Under the pieces are notes generated by a model that was not told the DNA's origin, did no database searches, and saw only the letters and a list, made by a program, of their open reading frames with translations. Both the position numbers and the translations under genes were made by a program. From Tannerella sp. (lineage in GTDB: Bacteria > Bacteroidota > Bacteroidia > Bacteroidales > Tannerellaceae), in the NCBI GenBank assembly GCA_031283785.1, contig JAITBC010000462.1:1-22300 (forward strand): 22,300 nucleotides of DNA, written 5' to 3'. Of this stretch, positions 8,810 to 16,640 are shown in pieces; position 1 is the first letter of the stretch, and each line of letters begins with the position of its first letter.

Positions 8810-8817
8810 CAAAGGTA
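8810..8817 (-). promoter_or_regulatory. -7 box (TACCTTTG) of the tRNA-Lys gene
   Basis: TACCTTTG on the minus strand is an exact TAnnTTTG match, 29 bp upstream of the mature tRNA 5' end at 8780. A TTGC at 8836-8839 lies 18 bp further upstream and can serve as the -33 element. The surrounding TTACCTTTGCA context is common before stable-RNA genes in Bacteroidales. Confidence 0.7.
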
Positions 8818-8830
8818 ATACTTTTTTTTT

Positions 8831-8858
8831 TCTCTGCAATTTTTTCTCTGCAATTTTA
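8831..8858. repeat. 14-bp tandem duplication in the tRNA-Lys promoter region
   Basis: tctctgcaattttt at 8831-8844 is followed at once by tctctgcaatttta at 8845-8858, with one mismatch. On the minus strand each copy contains TTGCAGAGA, so the putative -33 TTG element is duplicated 14 bp apart. Only the copy nearer the -7 box has normal spacing. Confidence 0.75.
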
Positions 8859-8920
8859 TTTTTTTCATATTTCTTCGTTAAAAAACGCCTCTCTATTAAA
8901 AACATCTAAGCTTTTTTTGT

Positions 8921-8928
8921 TATATTTG
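8921..8928 (+). promoter_or_regulatory. -7 box (TATATTTG) for the outer-membrane protein pair
   Basis: An exact TAnnTTTG match 33 bp before the ATG at 8962. It is also a reason to reject an in-frame TTG start at 8917, which lies within the promoter and would be upstream of the transcription start. Confidence 0.6.
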
Positions 8929-8961
8929 CCCAAAATATTAAATTTTCATTATATAATTCAT

Positions 8962-9774
8962 ATGAAACGAATACTTCCGGCATTTTTTTTAGGATGGGTT
9001 ACATATCTGACGGCCACAGCAACGGATAATCTGCGCATACCGGACTTACGCACGTTAAGTCTCGGCGGAGGGGGTGTGACGGAAACCCCGCTTTATAACC
9101 CCGCCCTTCTTGCCGTCCGGGAACAAAGCAGACTGTATGCAAACTATTACAACAGATATTCCGTCAGCGAACTGGCAACCGTAAGCGGCGGTTTTTATTA
9201 TCTGAACGACATTTTGCCGGCAGGCGCCGAGATTACTTCATTCGGCTATGACGAATATCGCGAAAGCCTCTTCAGATTGTCCGCAGGCAAACAAATCGCC
9301 CGGAAATGGTCGCTCGGAATAGCGATACAATATGCTTTACTTCAGTCGGAACTCCACGAAGAATCGTCCGGCAGAATATCATCGGACATCGGGATCACTT
9401 ACCGCCCTGTTGAAAACGTGTTGACAGGATTGTCGATATTACATTTCCCCTCCGTCCAAACAGGAGATAAAAACATTGACAATAAACACATTGCATCCTA
9501 TTCCGTACAATTAGGTTTCAACTGGGAAATTATGAACATGGCGTTAATAACCGGCAGTCTCGAGAATAATGCGGAAGACGCTATCACCGGTTCATTCGGC
9601 GTGGAATATATGCCTTTCGACGATTTCAAATTACGAACCGGGATACGGACAGCCCCTCTCAGGCCATCCTTAGGCGTAGGATATCGTATCGCAAACATCA
9701 ATGCCGATATAGGCATGATTTACCATGCGATACTCGGTATAAGCATGGGCGTCGGCCTCTCTTTCTCGTTCTGA
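8962..9774 (+). CDS. Outer-membrane beta-barrel protein, PorV/PorQ-like, uncharacterised
   Basis: This 270-residue exported protein starts MKRILPAFFLGWVTYLTATA, a signal peptide. After it come alternating short beta strands with aromatic ends, such as LRTLSLGGGGVTETPLYNPALL and repeated SLG/TG strands (VLTGLSILHF, AYSVQLGFNWEI-type, LRTGIRTAPLRPSLGVGYRI). The last strand GISMGVGLSFSF ends in Phe, as outer-membrane barrels do. The early NPALL segment is like the start of PorV/PorQ/UPF0164-type barrels of Bacteroidota; I am unsure of the exact family. Start chosen at ATG 8962, downstream of the -7 box. The next gene starts about 31 bp downstream on the same strand and is also an outer-membrane candidate, so the two probably work in the envelope together. 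No enzymatic motif is seen. Confidence 0.75.
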   Translation: MKRILPAFFLGWVTYLTATATDNLRIPDLRTLSLGGGGVTETPLYNPALLAVREQSRLYANYYNRYSVSELATVSGGFYYLNDILPAGAEITSFGYDEYRESLFRLSAGKQIARKWSLGIAIQYALLQSELHEESSGRISSDIGITYRPVENVLTGLSILHFPSVQTGDKNIDNKHIASYSVQLGFNWEIMNMALITGSLENNAEDAITGSFGVEYMPFDDFKLRTGIRTAPLRPSLGVGYRIANINADIGMIYHAILGISMGVGLSFSF

Positions 9775-9805
9775 AATTATCCTTTTATATATGCAGGATG
9801 TCATT

Positions 9806-11911
9806 ATGAAAACAACAAACTCTATCCTCCTGTCCGCCCGGAATATCCCGTCGATGAGCCGGTTGTTGATGATATGGTTAATAAATATGTTGCCAAATAG
9901 TTATAGCGTCTACAGTCAGGAGATAAACACAGCTGATAAATGGATTGAATACATTGAGGAGTTGCAGGAAAATTCCGAAGAAAACGACGAATTCATCGAG
10001 ACTTTATACAACGATTTGTCGTATCTGTCCGAGAATCCGTTAAACCTCAACCTCGCCACCCCTGAAGAATTGCGGAAGATACCGTTCCTTTCGGATATAC
10101 AAATCATGAATATCCTTGATTACCTGCAAAAACAAGGCGAATTTGTGTCGATATACGAACTCAAAAATATCCGGTTCTTAGACATGCAAACCATCGAACT
10201 GATACTTCCGTTCGTCTATGCAGGCGAGGTCGACAAAACGCTTTCATTTAACATCGGAAACCTTTTAAAATACGGTAAAAACGAACTGATGTTGCGGTAC
10301 GACAGATGCCTGAACGAAAAAAAGGGATATGCGGAATATCCCGACAGTATACTGGAAAAATATCCGAACCGCAAATATGTCGGAGAACCTTTTTATTCAT
10401 CCATGCGCTATTCGTATTCGTTTGACAATCATCTGCAAGCAGGATTTGTAGCAGAAAAAGACGCGGGAGAAACATTCCTGAACAAACGGCACAAAGTACC
10501 GGATTATTATTCGATGCATGTACTCCTGAAAGATATGGGGAAAATGAGGAGTTTCGTTGTCGGAGATTTTAAGGTGTCGTTTGGCCAGGGACTTGTCATA
10601 AGCAACGATTTCACGCCTTCAAGAAGTAGCGTATTATCACAGGCCGAACGCCGCAACAACGGATTCAGGCGCCATTATTCAACAAATGAAAACGATTTTT
10701 TCAGGGGCATAGCCTCCACCGTATCATTGGGGAAATTCGATCTCAGCGCCTTTTATTCAAGCCGCAAAGCAGACGCTACAGCAGCAGGGGAGACTACTGT
10801 TTTATCGTTTAAAACGGACGGGATACACCGAACCGAAGGCGATCTGGAGAAAAGAAGCCTTGCAAATATCCGGACAACAGGTGGTAATATCCGGTACATA
10901 ACTCCGCAGTTACTCATCGGTATGACGGCATTGACCTGTTCCTTCGGAGGCTTATCCGTCGATCCCGACCCAAAACCTTATAACAAATTTTACTTCCGCG
11001 GCAAACGTAATTCAAACATAAGCCTCGATTATAGATGGCGACACGAAAAAATCGTCGTTTACGGCGAAACAGCCTTTTCGCAAAATGGCGCCGCCGCTAC
11101 TCTGAACGCCCTTCAATGGAGCGCATCGTCAGGACTTAATACGCTTATACTATACCGGCATTACGACCGCCGCTACCAGGCTTTTTACGGCAATGCTTTT
11201 TCACAGAGTTCCACCGTCCAAAACGAAGACGGATTATACTTAAGCATGCAATGGGCGCCTGTCCCGTACTGGGGATTTTCGGGGTATGCCGACTTTTTCC
11301 GTTTCCCATGGCTTAAATACGGGACAGATGCGCCGTCGTCGGGCCGGGAATACATGCTCCAGGCCGATTTCAACAAGATAAAAAACACAACCGTATCCGC
11401 CCGTTATCGTTTCCGGCAGAATGAAAAAAACCTTACGGAAGAACATGAAGTGTCGGTTAAACCTGTCAACCGGCACAAAGTACGTCTGCAAATAACCAAT
11501 AAACCGTCGGACAGGATGACTTTCCGGACAACCGTCGAAGGCAATGTATACGATGAAAATATTTCATCCCCAAGCCGAGGATGGGCGATCTCGCAGAATG
11601 CAGGATGGAAAAATACAAACTCACCGATATTGCTGGATGCCTATGCCGCTTATTTTAAAACAAGCGATTACGACAGCCGCGTTTATTCGACCGAAAAAAA
11701 TATGCTTTACAGTTTTTCAATGCCGTCTTTTTACGGTGAAGGCTCACGTTTGTCGGCTACATTACGGTATAATTTCAACCCTCGGCTCTACCTCTCGGTA
11801 AAAGCGGCATGGACGCATTATTTCGACCGCGACACAATCGGAACGGACACGGAAGAAATCGAAGGGAAAAATAAAACAGATTTATACGTACTGTTACGAT
11901 GGAAATTCTGA
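9806..11911 (+). CDS. Helix-hairpin-helix (ComEA-like) domain outer-membrane beta-barrel protein
   Basis: About 701 residues. The N-terminus has a hydrophobic export segment (MSRLLMIWLINML...SVYSQ) after some 16 extra residues. Residues about 79-136 resemble the ComEA helix-hairpin-helix pair, with NLNLATPEELRKIPFL and FVSIYELKNIRFLDMQT. The remaining 560 residues are beta-rich strands ending in DLYVLLRWKF with a terminal Phe, consistent with an outer-membrane barrel. In both hairpins the GIG-type glycines are replaced (PFLS and RFLD), so canonical DNA binding is doubtful. Proteins with this layout recur in Bacteroidota and to my knowledge have no established function. Start uncertain: ATG 9791, 9806 (AGGA seven bases upstream) and 9854 (best signal peptide) are in frame. 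It likely forms an operon with the gene at 8962. Confidence 0.78.
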   Translation: MKTTNSILLSARNIPSMSRLLMIWLINMLPNSYSVYSQEINTADKWIEYIEELQENSEENDEFIETLYNDLSYLSENPLNLNLATPEELRKIPFLSDIQIMNILDYLQKQGEFVSIYELKNIRFLDMQTIELILPFVYAGEVDKTLSFNIGNLLKYGKNELMLRYDRCLNEKKGYAEYPDSILEKYPNRKYVGEPFYSSMRYSYSFDNHLQAGFVAEKDAGETFLNKRHKVPDYYSMHVLLKDMGKMRSFVVGDFKVSFGQGLVISNDFTPSRSSVLSQAERRNNGFRRHYSTNENDFFRGIASTVSLGKFDLSAFYSSRKADATAAGETTVLSFKTDGIHRTEGDLEKRSLANIRTTGGNIRYITPQLLIGMTALTCSFGGLSVDPDPKPYNKFYFRGKRNSNISLDYRWRHEKIVVYGETAFSQNGAAATLNALQWSASSGLNTLILYRHYDRRYQAFYGNAFSQSSTVQNEDGLYLSMQWAPVPYWGFSGYADFFRFPWLKYGTDAPSSGREYMLQADFNKIKNTTVSARYRFRQNEKNLTEEHEVSVKPVNRHKVRLQITNKPSDRMTFRTTVEGNVYDENISSPSRGWAISQNAGWKNTNSPILLDAYAAYFKTSDYDSRVYSTEKNMLYSFSMPSFYGEGSRLSATLRYNFNPRLYLSVKAAWTHYFDRDTIGTDTEEIEGKNKTDLYVLLRWKF

Positions 11912-11949
11912 AAAAAAATGTTTCTTTGCAAACTTGTTCGGGACGTGTG

Positions 11950-11975
11950 TGCGCATACGCAAGCAAGTATGCGCA
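11950..11975. other. Perfect 9-bp hairpin (possible weak terminator or 5'-UTR element)
   Basis: tgcgcatac (11950-11958) and gtatgcgca (11967-11975) pair perfectly around an 8-base loop, 39 bp after the HhH gene stop. The following bases are atttcataat, a poor U-tract, so termination would be weak. A near-consensus TTTCTTTG lies at 11921-11928, which could place the hairpin in the leader of the radical SAM gene instead. Confidence 0.45.
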
Positions 11976-12030
11976 ATTTCATAATCCGAATGTCATTATT
12001 AAAAAAACAAACGATTAATAATTGAAAACT

Positions 12031-12810
12031 ATGTCGACTATACTATTCGATGAAATCGTATATGGCCCGGTTAAAAGCCGCAGATTAGGCGTCTCATTAG
12101 GTATAAACATTTCGCCGGCGAACGGCAAAAGATGCACGTTCAACTGCATCTACTGCGAATGTGGGCTGAACGAAGAACGCCGCACAAAAACTCCCGCACC
12201 TTCGCGTGAGAATGTGAAACAGGCGCTGACAATAAAACTTACGGAGATGACGACCGGAGGCGTCCGTCCCGACGTCATCACATTTTCCGGTAACGGCGAA
12301 CCGACGATGCATCCCGACTTTGCCGGTATAATAGAAGATACGCTTGAAATACGCAACAAACTCTGTCCGGCGACGAAAGTCGCGGTACTTTCCAATTCGA
12401 CCATGCTTCATAAAGAGGAAGTGATACGGGCTTTATGCAAGGCGGATGAAATCCTGATGAAGTTAGATGCGGCGAACGACGATTTAATCGGCAAAATAGA
12501 CCAACCCGAATTGCACGGTTTCACCGCAAAAAAACTCATCGAGCAATTATGCCGCTTCAAGGGACAACTAATCATTCAAACGATTTTCCTGAAAGGCGAA
12601 CATAACGGCGTTTACATAGATAACACCCGCGATGAAGCTGTTGTACAATGGATTGAGGCCATGAAAAAAATACAACCGCAGAAAGTAATGATTTATACCA
12701 TTAGCCGGGAAACGCCGGTGAAAACGTTGCAGAAAATACCGGTGGAAACGTTAGAACAAATCGCAGAAAAAGTCAGGCAAGCAGGATTTGAAGTCTCAGT
12801 TTCGACGTAA
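12031..12810 (+). CDS. Radical SAM protein, COG0731-like (wyosine-synthase-related), function unknown
   Basis: A 259-residue radical S-adenosylmethionine protein. The N-terminal YGPVKSRRLGVSLGINISP is characteristic of the COG0731 group. It leads directly into the [4Fe-4S] site CTFNCIYC, Cys35, Cys39 and Cys42 (CX3CX2C), with the usual aromatic before the last Cys. VITFSGNGEPTMHPDF (about 90-105) is the SAM-amino-group (GGE-like) motif, and KVAVLSNST and DEILMKLDAAN are later barrel strands. The protein is a bare radical SAM core with no obvious SPASM or second cluster domain. In archaea related proteins modify tRNA-Phe to wyosine bases, but bacteria lack that pathway, so the substrate is unknown. 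Start set at ATG 12031; an in-frame TTG at 12022 would add three residues. It is convergent with the protease gene at 12943, and no strong terminator lies between them. Confidence 0.9.
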   Translation: MSTILFDEIVYGPVKSRRLGVSLGINISPANGKRCTFNCIYCECGLNEERRTKTPAPSRENVKQALTIKLTEMTTGGVRPDVITFSGNGEPTMHPDFAGIIEDTLEIRNKLCPATKVAVLSNSTMLHKEEVIRALCKADEILMKLDAANDDLIGKIDQPELHGFTAKKLIEQLCRFKGQLIIQTIFLKGEHNGVYIDNTRDEAVVQWIEAMKKIQPQKVMIYTISRETPVKTLQKIPVETLEQIAEKVRQAGFEVSVST

Positions 12811-12942
12811 AAAAACAGTGTCAACTATTTAAAAGATTACCGGAAACCTTGCCTATATCCGGAAAGAACTGAAAAATGAAAGATGCCCTTTGCAAATAGA
12901 GACTTATCGCATACGATGAAAAACTCTTTATTCAATCCGTGG

Positions 12943-15804
12943 TTAAGATACTTTTATCGCACGCACGATATTCAATATTTGGTTATTACTGCCATATATA
13001 CGGAAGAAATATAATCCGGGCGACAAGGAGGATGTATCAATCGTTCCGACCGGGTTATCCACGGCAAGGCACACTTTCCCCGAAACGGAAATCACATCTA
13101 CGCGCGTAACGGAGCTATGACCTCGCAGGGTGACAAAACCTGAAAACACCGTCGGATAAACAGTCGCAACATCATCCTCAACATTTTCTACTCCTACATA
13201 TATCATCTTCTCCTCGCTTTTTTCGCTTTCAATATTACCATAAAATGCCGAAACCGCAAATCTATACTCGCTGCCCGTAAGCACTTGCTCTATTTGCTCG
13301 GTCACCGCAGCATCAACCGTTCTGTGCACCGACTTGTTGCAATAAATTCTATACTGTGATATTTCAGGAAAAACGGCCGGCATGGAACTGCGTAAAGATA
13401 CGGGATTTTCATCAAAAGGCAACACGTCTATGCGCAGCTTAACGATTCCGGCAGCAAGATGTTCCGAGACCTTGGCGTTACGTTTTAAAACAAAATCCTT
13501 ATCGTTCCCGTTATCATTTTGCGTTGCTCTGCGTTCGGACGATACGACAGCTGAAACAATAAAATTAAAATTAAATTCATCCGGAGACCCTTCATCATAA
13601 AATTTCTCCCAGTGTTCTCCGTCAGGCGAGTAGATATTGCCTTTTCCGTCGACAGCCGGCCCGTCGTCACATATGGCAGGATAATCGCCTCCTGCAGAGT
13701 AAACGGACACAATAAGCGATTTGGAGCCGTCAATCGGAAACGGCTCATTCAATGTAACGGTAGTCATATTCTTATATATAAGCAAAGACGGTTCGATATT
13801 CTGCCTGTAAGAATACTCGCCCTGAGATATATAAATTTCATATGTATTATTTTCCCATGGGAAAAACTGGACAGCTTCTATATACTCTCCATTCAAAGGA
13901 GCTATTTCTTCACTGGACCATTTCTGACCGTAATAGAAGGGACTGTTATTCTCAAAACCCACCCTGTATGTCGGGTACATTGTCCCCCAATAAATCGTCT
14001 GTTCATAAACAGGCGCATTCCAGCTTAATTTCACCTTATTGGTAGCGCCTATCCGCTCTATTTTTAAATCGGCAGGCGCTTTGAATTTCACATACGATAT
14101 CGTCGTAGAGGAAAATGTAGATTCCTCATCATCCTCATAAACGGCAGAAACAGAATAAACCAAAGACCCGACAGTCGGATTCCGGTCGATGAACGAAACG
14201 GGAAGAACTTCGCCAATCTTTTGATTATTGCGGTACACATTATAATGAAGCCGGGGTTCGGCACTTTGTGGAGGTTCCCATGTCAACAATATGCTTTGAC
14301 CCTGATTGACGGCTTTGATATTGACCGGCGCAGGCTTAAAGATTTTACGGGAACGTCCGGCTAATATTTTCACTCCCGTACCGAGCGGGTCGAGCCAGAT
14401 ATCCATATGTGCGGAATCTTTCTTGAATTTGTCCCAGTGATAACTCATTTTCCCATAGATATTTAATCCCGACAGAAAGTTGCAAGTCGAATTACCTCCC
14501 GTCAACGTTCCGACAATGAGTTTATTTTCGTTATACTGCGGCGATCCTGAGGATCCGCCTTCCGTCACGCCACGTCCGTTCGCCGTTTGTTGAAACGTCA
14601 CGTTCCAGCAGGCGTTCTCATATCCTGTAAATTCTTCAGACATGAAAGTGGTCTTTTTTGCCGGCGTTTCATAAGTTGATATTTTCATATAATCACCGCT
14701 GGGATGATGTATACCTACTCCTGAAGATGCCGGCGTATCATTTATGTCCCATCCGTTATAAAAGACATCATATTCTTCGGGTATCATATCATTTAAATGT
14801 AATAACATCCCGTCGGAGCCGCCATTCTTTCCGGTATTAACGAGCAATTTACATCCCGTCATCGTCTTATGTCCGGCAGTAAGGGAACTGTTGCTGCATC
14901 CTTCGCGTTCCATATGGAAATAAAATACCCATTGCTGCATATTTAAACTGTCGGCGACCACTTCAATACATTTACTCCCTTCTTTTTCACAATACGAAGC
15001 GCAGTGACGTGCCGTCAGGATAAGCGGACGGAAGTCTTCCGCCGTATTATTCACCAGTGAGCCGGTACATATGTAAGACGCTTTGCCGATTCTCTGAACC
15101 ATGTGGCATATGCCTTTTTTTTCATTCTGCCAGGCATCTCCTTCTTCACAATTTATGTTCACCATACAAGACCCGGAGACGGCACGCGTCGTTATGCCGC
15201 AAAATGTCTCCAGTGCGGACGTATTATATCCATAGCCTATATTATCGATATGTATGCGTGGTTTCTCACTGCTTATTTCCGATTCCACATATTCGAGAAT
15301 GAGTTCGTCGCCACCGATAAATTCGTTAACAAAAAGACCTCCCGAAGAATGTGTTTTTTCCGTATATGCACCTAAAAGTTGGGATTTGTCCGCGCTATAA
15401 ATAAACAATTTCCCTCCTTCCGGAATATAAAAATCCTGATAATACAACATCAGGGCTACGGCATTCGGCGCATTAAGATGAAGCATCCATATCCGTTCTC
15501 CTCCCGGCAATGCAGTCCTGTTACCCGAATTATCCATCGTATAATCAACCGGAATAAGTTTAGCCACCGGCATAGGAGCGCCTTCGCGGGCACGCCAGTT
15601 ATCTACTTCGCGCAGGTCTTCGATATAAAAATCTACCTGCACCTCGGTTTTTTTCACAGCGCTCCGTAACGTTTGACTTTGAGCATACTTGAAACTGGGC
15701 GGCGTCCCACCTTCGCTGATTTGGGCGGAAACTCCCGTAATATGTAATAATGACAGACTCACTGCATAATAAACAAGCCATATTTTCTTCATGTTCGTAT
15801 TCAT
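12943..15804 (-). CDS. Secreted trypsin-like serine protease (lysyl-endopeptidase-like, S1) with FnIII domains and T9SS sorting domain
   Basis: About 953 residues. The signal peptide is MKKIWLVYYAVSLSLLHITGVSA (from the second ATG, 15792). A propeptide-like region follows, then a chymotrypsin-fold protease with catalytic His267 (LTARHC), Asp331 (GGSDGMLLHLND) and Ser419 (GGSSGSPQY), numbered from ATG 15804. GVGIHHPSGDYMKIS and many cysteines match the Achromobacter lyticus protease I type. Next come two fibronectin III-like modules (PAPVNIKAVNQGQSILLTW and APADLKIERIG...VKLSW). The final 75 residues (VYPTVFSGFVTL..., VDVISVSGKV, IDTSSLSPGLYFFRI, IVRAIKVS) are a T9SS type A sorting domain. It is therefore predicted to cross the outer membrane by T9SS and act extracellularly on proteins. 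The ATG at 15804 lies downstream of the -7 box at 15850; an upstream in-frame TTG at 15852 overlaps that box and is rejected. Confidence 0.9.
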   Translation of the reverse strand: MNTNMKKIWLVYYAVSLSLLHITGVSAQISEGGTPPSFKYAQSQTLRSAVKKTEVQVDFYIEDLREVDNWRAREGAPMPVAKLIPVDYTMDNSGNRTALPGGERIWMLHLNAPNAVALMLYYQDFYIPEGGKLFIYSADKSQLLGAYTEKTHSSGGLFVNEFIGGDELILEYVESEISSEKPRIHIDNIGYGYNTSALETFCGITTRAVSGSCMVNINCEEGDAWQNEKKGICHMVQRIGKASYICTGSLVNNTAEDFRPLILTARHCASYCEKEGSKCIEVVADSLNMQQWVFYFHMEREGCSNSSLTAGHKTMTGCKLLVNTGKNGGSDGMLLHLNDMIPEEYDVFYNGWDINDTPASSGVGIHHPSGDYMKISTYETPAKKTTFMSEEFTGYENACWNVTFQQTANGRGVTEGGSSGSPQYNENKLIVGTLTGGNSTCNFLSGLNIYGKMSYHWDKFKKDSAHMDIWLDPLGTGVKILAGRSRKIFKPAPVNIKAVNQGQSILLTWEPPQSAEPRLHYNVYRNNQKIGEVLPVSFIDRNPTVGSLVYSVSAVYEDDEESTFSSTTISYVKFKAPADLKIERIGATNKVKLSWNAPVYEQTIYWGTMYPTYRVGFENNSPFYYGQKWSSEEIAPLNGEYIEAVQFFPWENNTYEIYISQGEYSYRQNIEPSLLIYKNMTTVTLNEPFPIDGSKSLIVSVYSAGGDYPAICDDGPAVDGKGNIYSPDGEHWEKFYDEGSPDEFNFNFIVSAVVSSERRATQNDNGNDKDFVLKRNAKVSEHLAAGIVKLRIDVLPFDENPVSLRSSMPAVFPEISQYRIYCNKSVHRTVDAAVTEQIEQVLTGSEYRFAVSAFYGNIESEKSEEKMIYVGVENVEDDVATVYPTVFSGFVTLRGHSSVTRVDVISVSGKVCLAVDNPVGTIDTSSLSPGLYFFRIYGSNNQILNIVRAIKVS

Positions 15805-15849
15805 ATATCGATAAAACTGCATAACATAATTTTCTATTTTAATAATTTG

Positions 15850-15857
15850 CAAATGTA
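15850..15857 (-). promoter_or_regulatory. -7 box (TACATTTG) for the secreted protease
   Basis: An exact TAnnTTTG match on the minus strand, 45 bp before the chosen ATG at 15804. Its position shows the longer reading frame starting at 15852 cannot be translated from this transcript. No clear -33 element is seen. Positions 15858-15990, between this box and the VanZ-like gene's stop, show no gene and no strong hairpin. Confidence 0.55.
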
Positions 15858-15990
15858 TAAAAAACTTACTTTCGTACTATTCATTCTATGAATATTTTTG
15901 ATTTATATGCAGAAATTTATTTTTCTTTCTCTGCCCTATAAATTTCACCGAACAGTTTTATGGGTCTCTGTGTGGAAAATGTTGAGCGGT

Positions 15991-16389
15991 TCACTTACGT
16001 TTTCCGGAAACACTACCATATAACTTCAGTACGGCAGGATATATCATCGCACCGATAAAACCTCCCGCAATATCGACTATCAAATCTAACAGATCACCCG
16101 TCCGATTGAAGAATTTACTCTGCATTATTTCAATAAACCCCCCATAAATGAATGCCAGCAGGGTCGACAACATTATTATCCGAAAATAACTGTTCTTTAT
16201 CCGGAAATTGAACAGCAAACTTAACAAAATCGATTGTACGAAGAAAACGCCGAAATGAAAGATTTTATCCAGGTTAGGAATCTTCATTTGGGGGATATTA
16301 TCAGACGGCATTGTAGAAAAGACAAATATGACTATCGCCCATACAACGCTCATTAACAGTAAAATATATGCTCTCTCACCATTTCCCAT
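15991..16389 (-). CDS. VanZ-like family membrane protein
   Basis: A 132-residue integral membrane protein. About four hydrophobic helices are visible: YILLLMSVVWAIVIFVFSTM, FGVFFVQSILLSLLF, IIMLSTLLAFIYGGFIEIMQ and VDIAGGFIGAMIYPAVL. LDKIFHFGVFFV and GGFIEIMQSKFFNRTGDLLDLIVDIAGGFIGA are the conserved VanZ-like core (DKxxHFxxF; E-x-xQ-x-F-x-x-R-x-x-D-x-x-D-x-x-x-N/D-xxG). The original VanZ gives low-level teicoplanin resistance, but most family members have no known function and there is no van cluster here, so resistance should not be assumed. Start set at ATG 16389; a GTG directly before it would add one residue. An exact -7 box lies 74 bp upstream. It could be read through into the protease gene. 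Confidence 0.85.
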   Translation of the reverse strand: MGNGERAYILLLMSVVWAIVIFVFSTMPSDNIPQMKIPNLDKIFHFGVFFVQSILLSLLFNFRIKNSYFRIIMLSTLLAFIYGGFIEIMQSKFFNRTGDLLDLIVDIAGGFIGAMIYPAVLKLYGSVSGKRK

Positions 16390-16463
16390 CACGAAATAAT
16401 CTTACTCTTTATAAACAGACATTACAACTAATCCGGCACAACTTACAGGATTATTTGATGCGA

Positions 16464-16471
16464 CAAAATTA
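16464..16471 (-). promoter_or_regulatory. Candidate -7 box (TAATTTTG) for the VanZ-like gene
   Basis: An exact TAnnTTTG match on the minus strand, giving a 5' leader of about 70 bases. A TTTG lies 23 bp further upstream, longer than the usual 19-21 bp. The 293-bp divergent gap 16390-16682 holds this box, the plus-strand box at 16641 and an inverted repeat, but no gene. Confidence 0.45.
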
Positions 16472-16576
16472 GCACTAATTTTCCTGATTATCCACAAACG
16501 AATAAAAATATCCGGCAAAATTTATACGAGATTTCATCCGGGCAAAAACAATTATACTGCACTTGGTATGTAATTA

Positions 16577-16612
16577 AGATAAAATATGCTTTTTTGCAGG
16601 GAAATTTTATCT
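16577..16612. repeat. 9-bp inverted repeat upstream of the SUI1-helicase operon promoter
   Basis: agataaaat (16577-16585) and attttatct (16604-16612) are perfect inverted arms with an 18-base spacer, just upstream of the -33 region of the box at 16641. It could be an operator half-site pair. The arms are AT-rich, so chance is possible. Confidence 0.35.
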
Positions 16613-16640
16613 GCATGTGTGCACTATGGAATATTTCATG

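Noticed and set aside
12840..12862. Possible terminator hairpin (ccgga/tccgg) after the radical SAM gene
   Set aside because: Only five base pairs around a 13-base loop and no U-tract; too weak to call.
12901..12970. Apparent degenerate copy of the protease gene's 3' end (cttatcgcatacgatg versus ttttatcgcacgcacgat)
   Set aside because: Short, gapped and imperfect; could easily be chance in this base composition.
15991..16389. Glycopeptide resistance determinant because of VanZ similarity
   Set aside because: VanZ-like domains are widespread membrane proteins; no vanA/H/X/S/R genes are nearby, so a resistance claim is unsupported.
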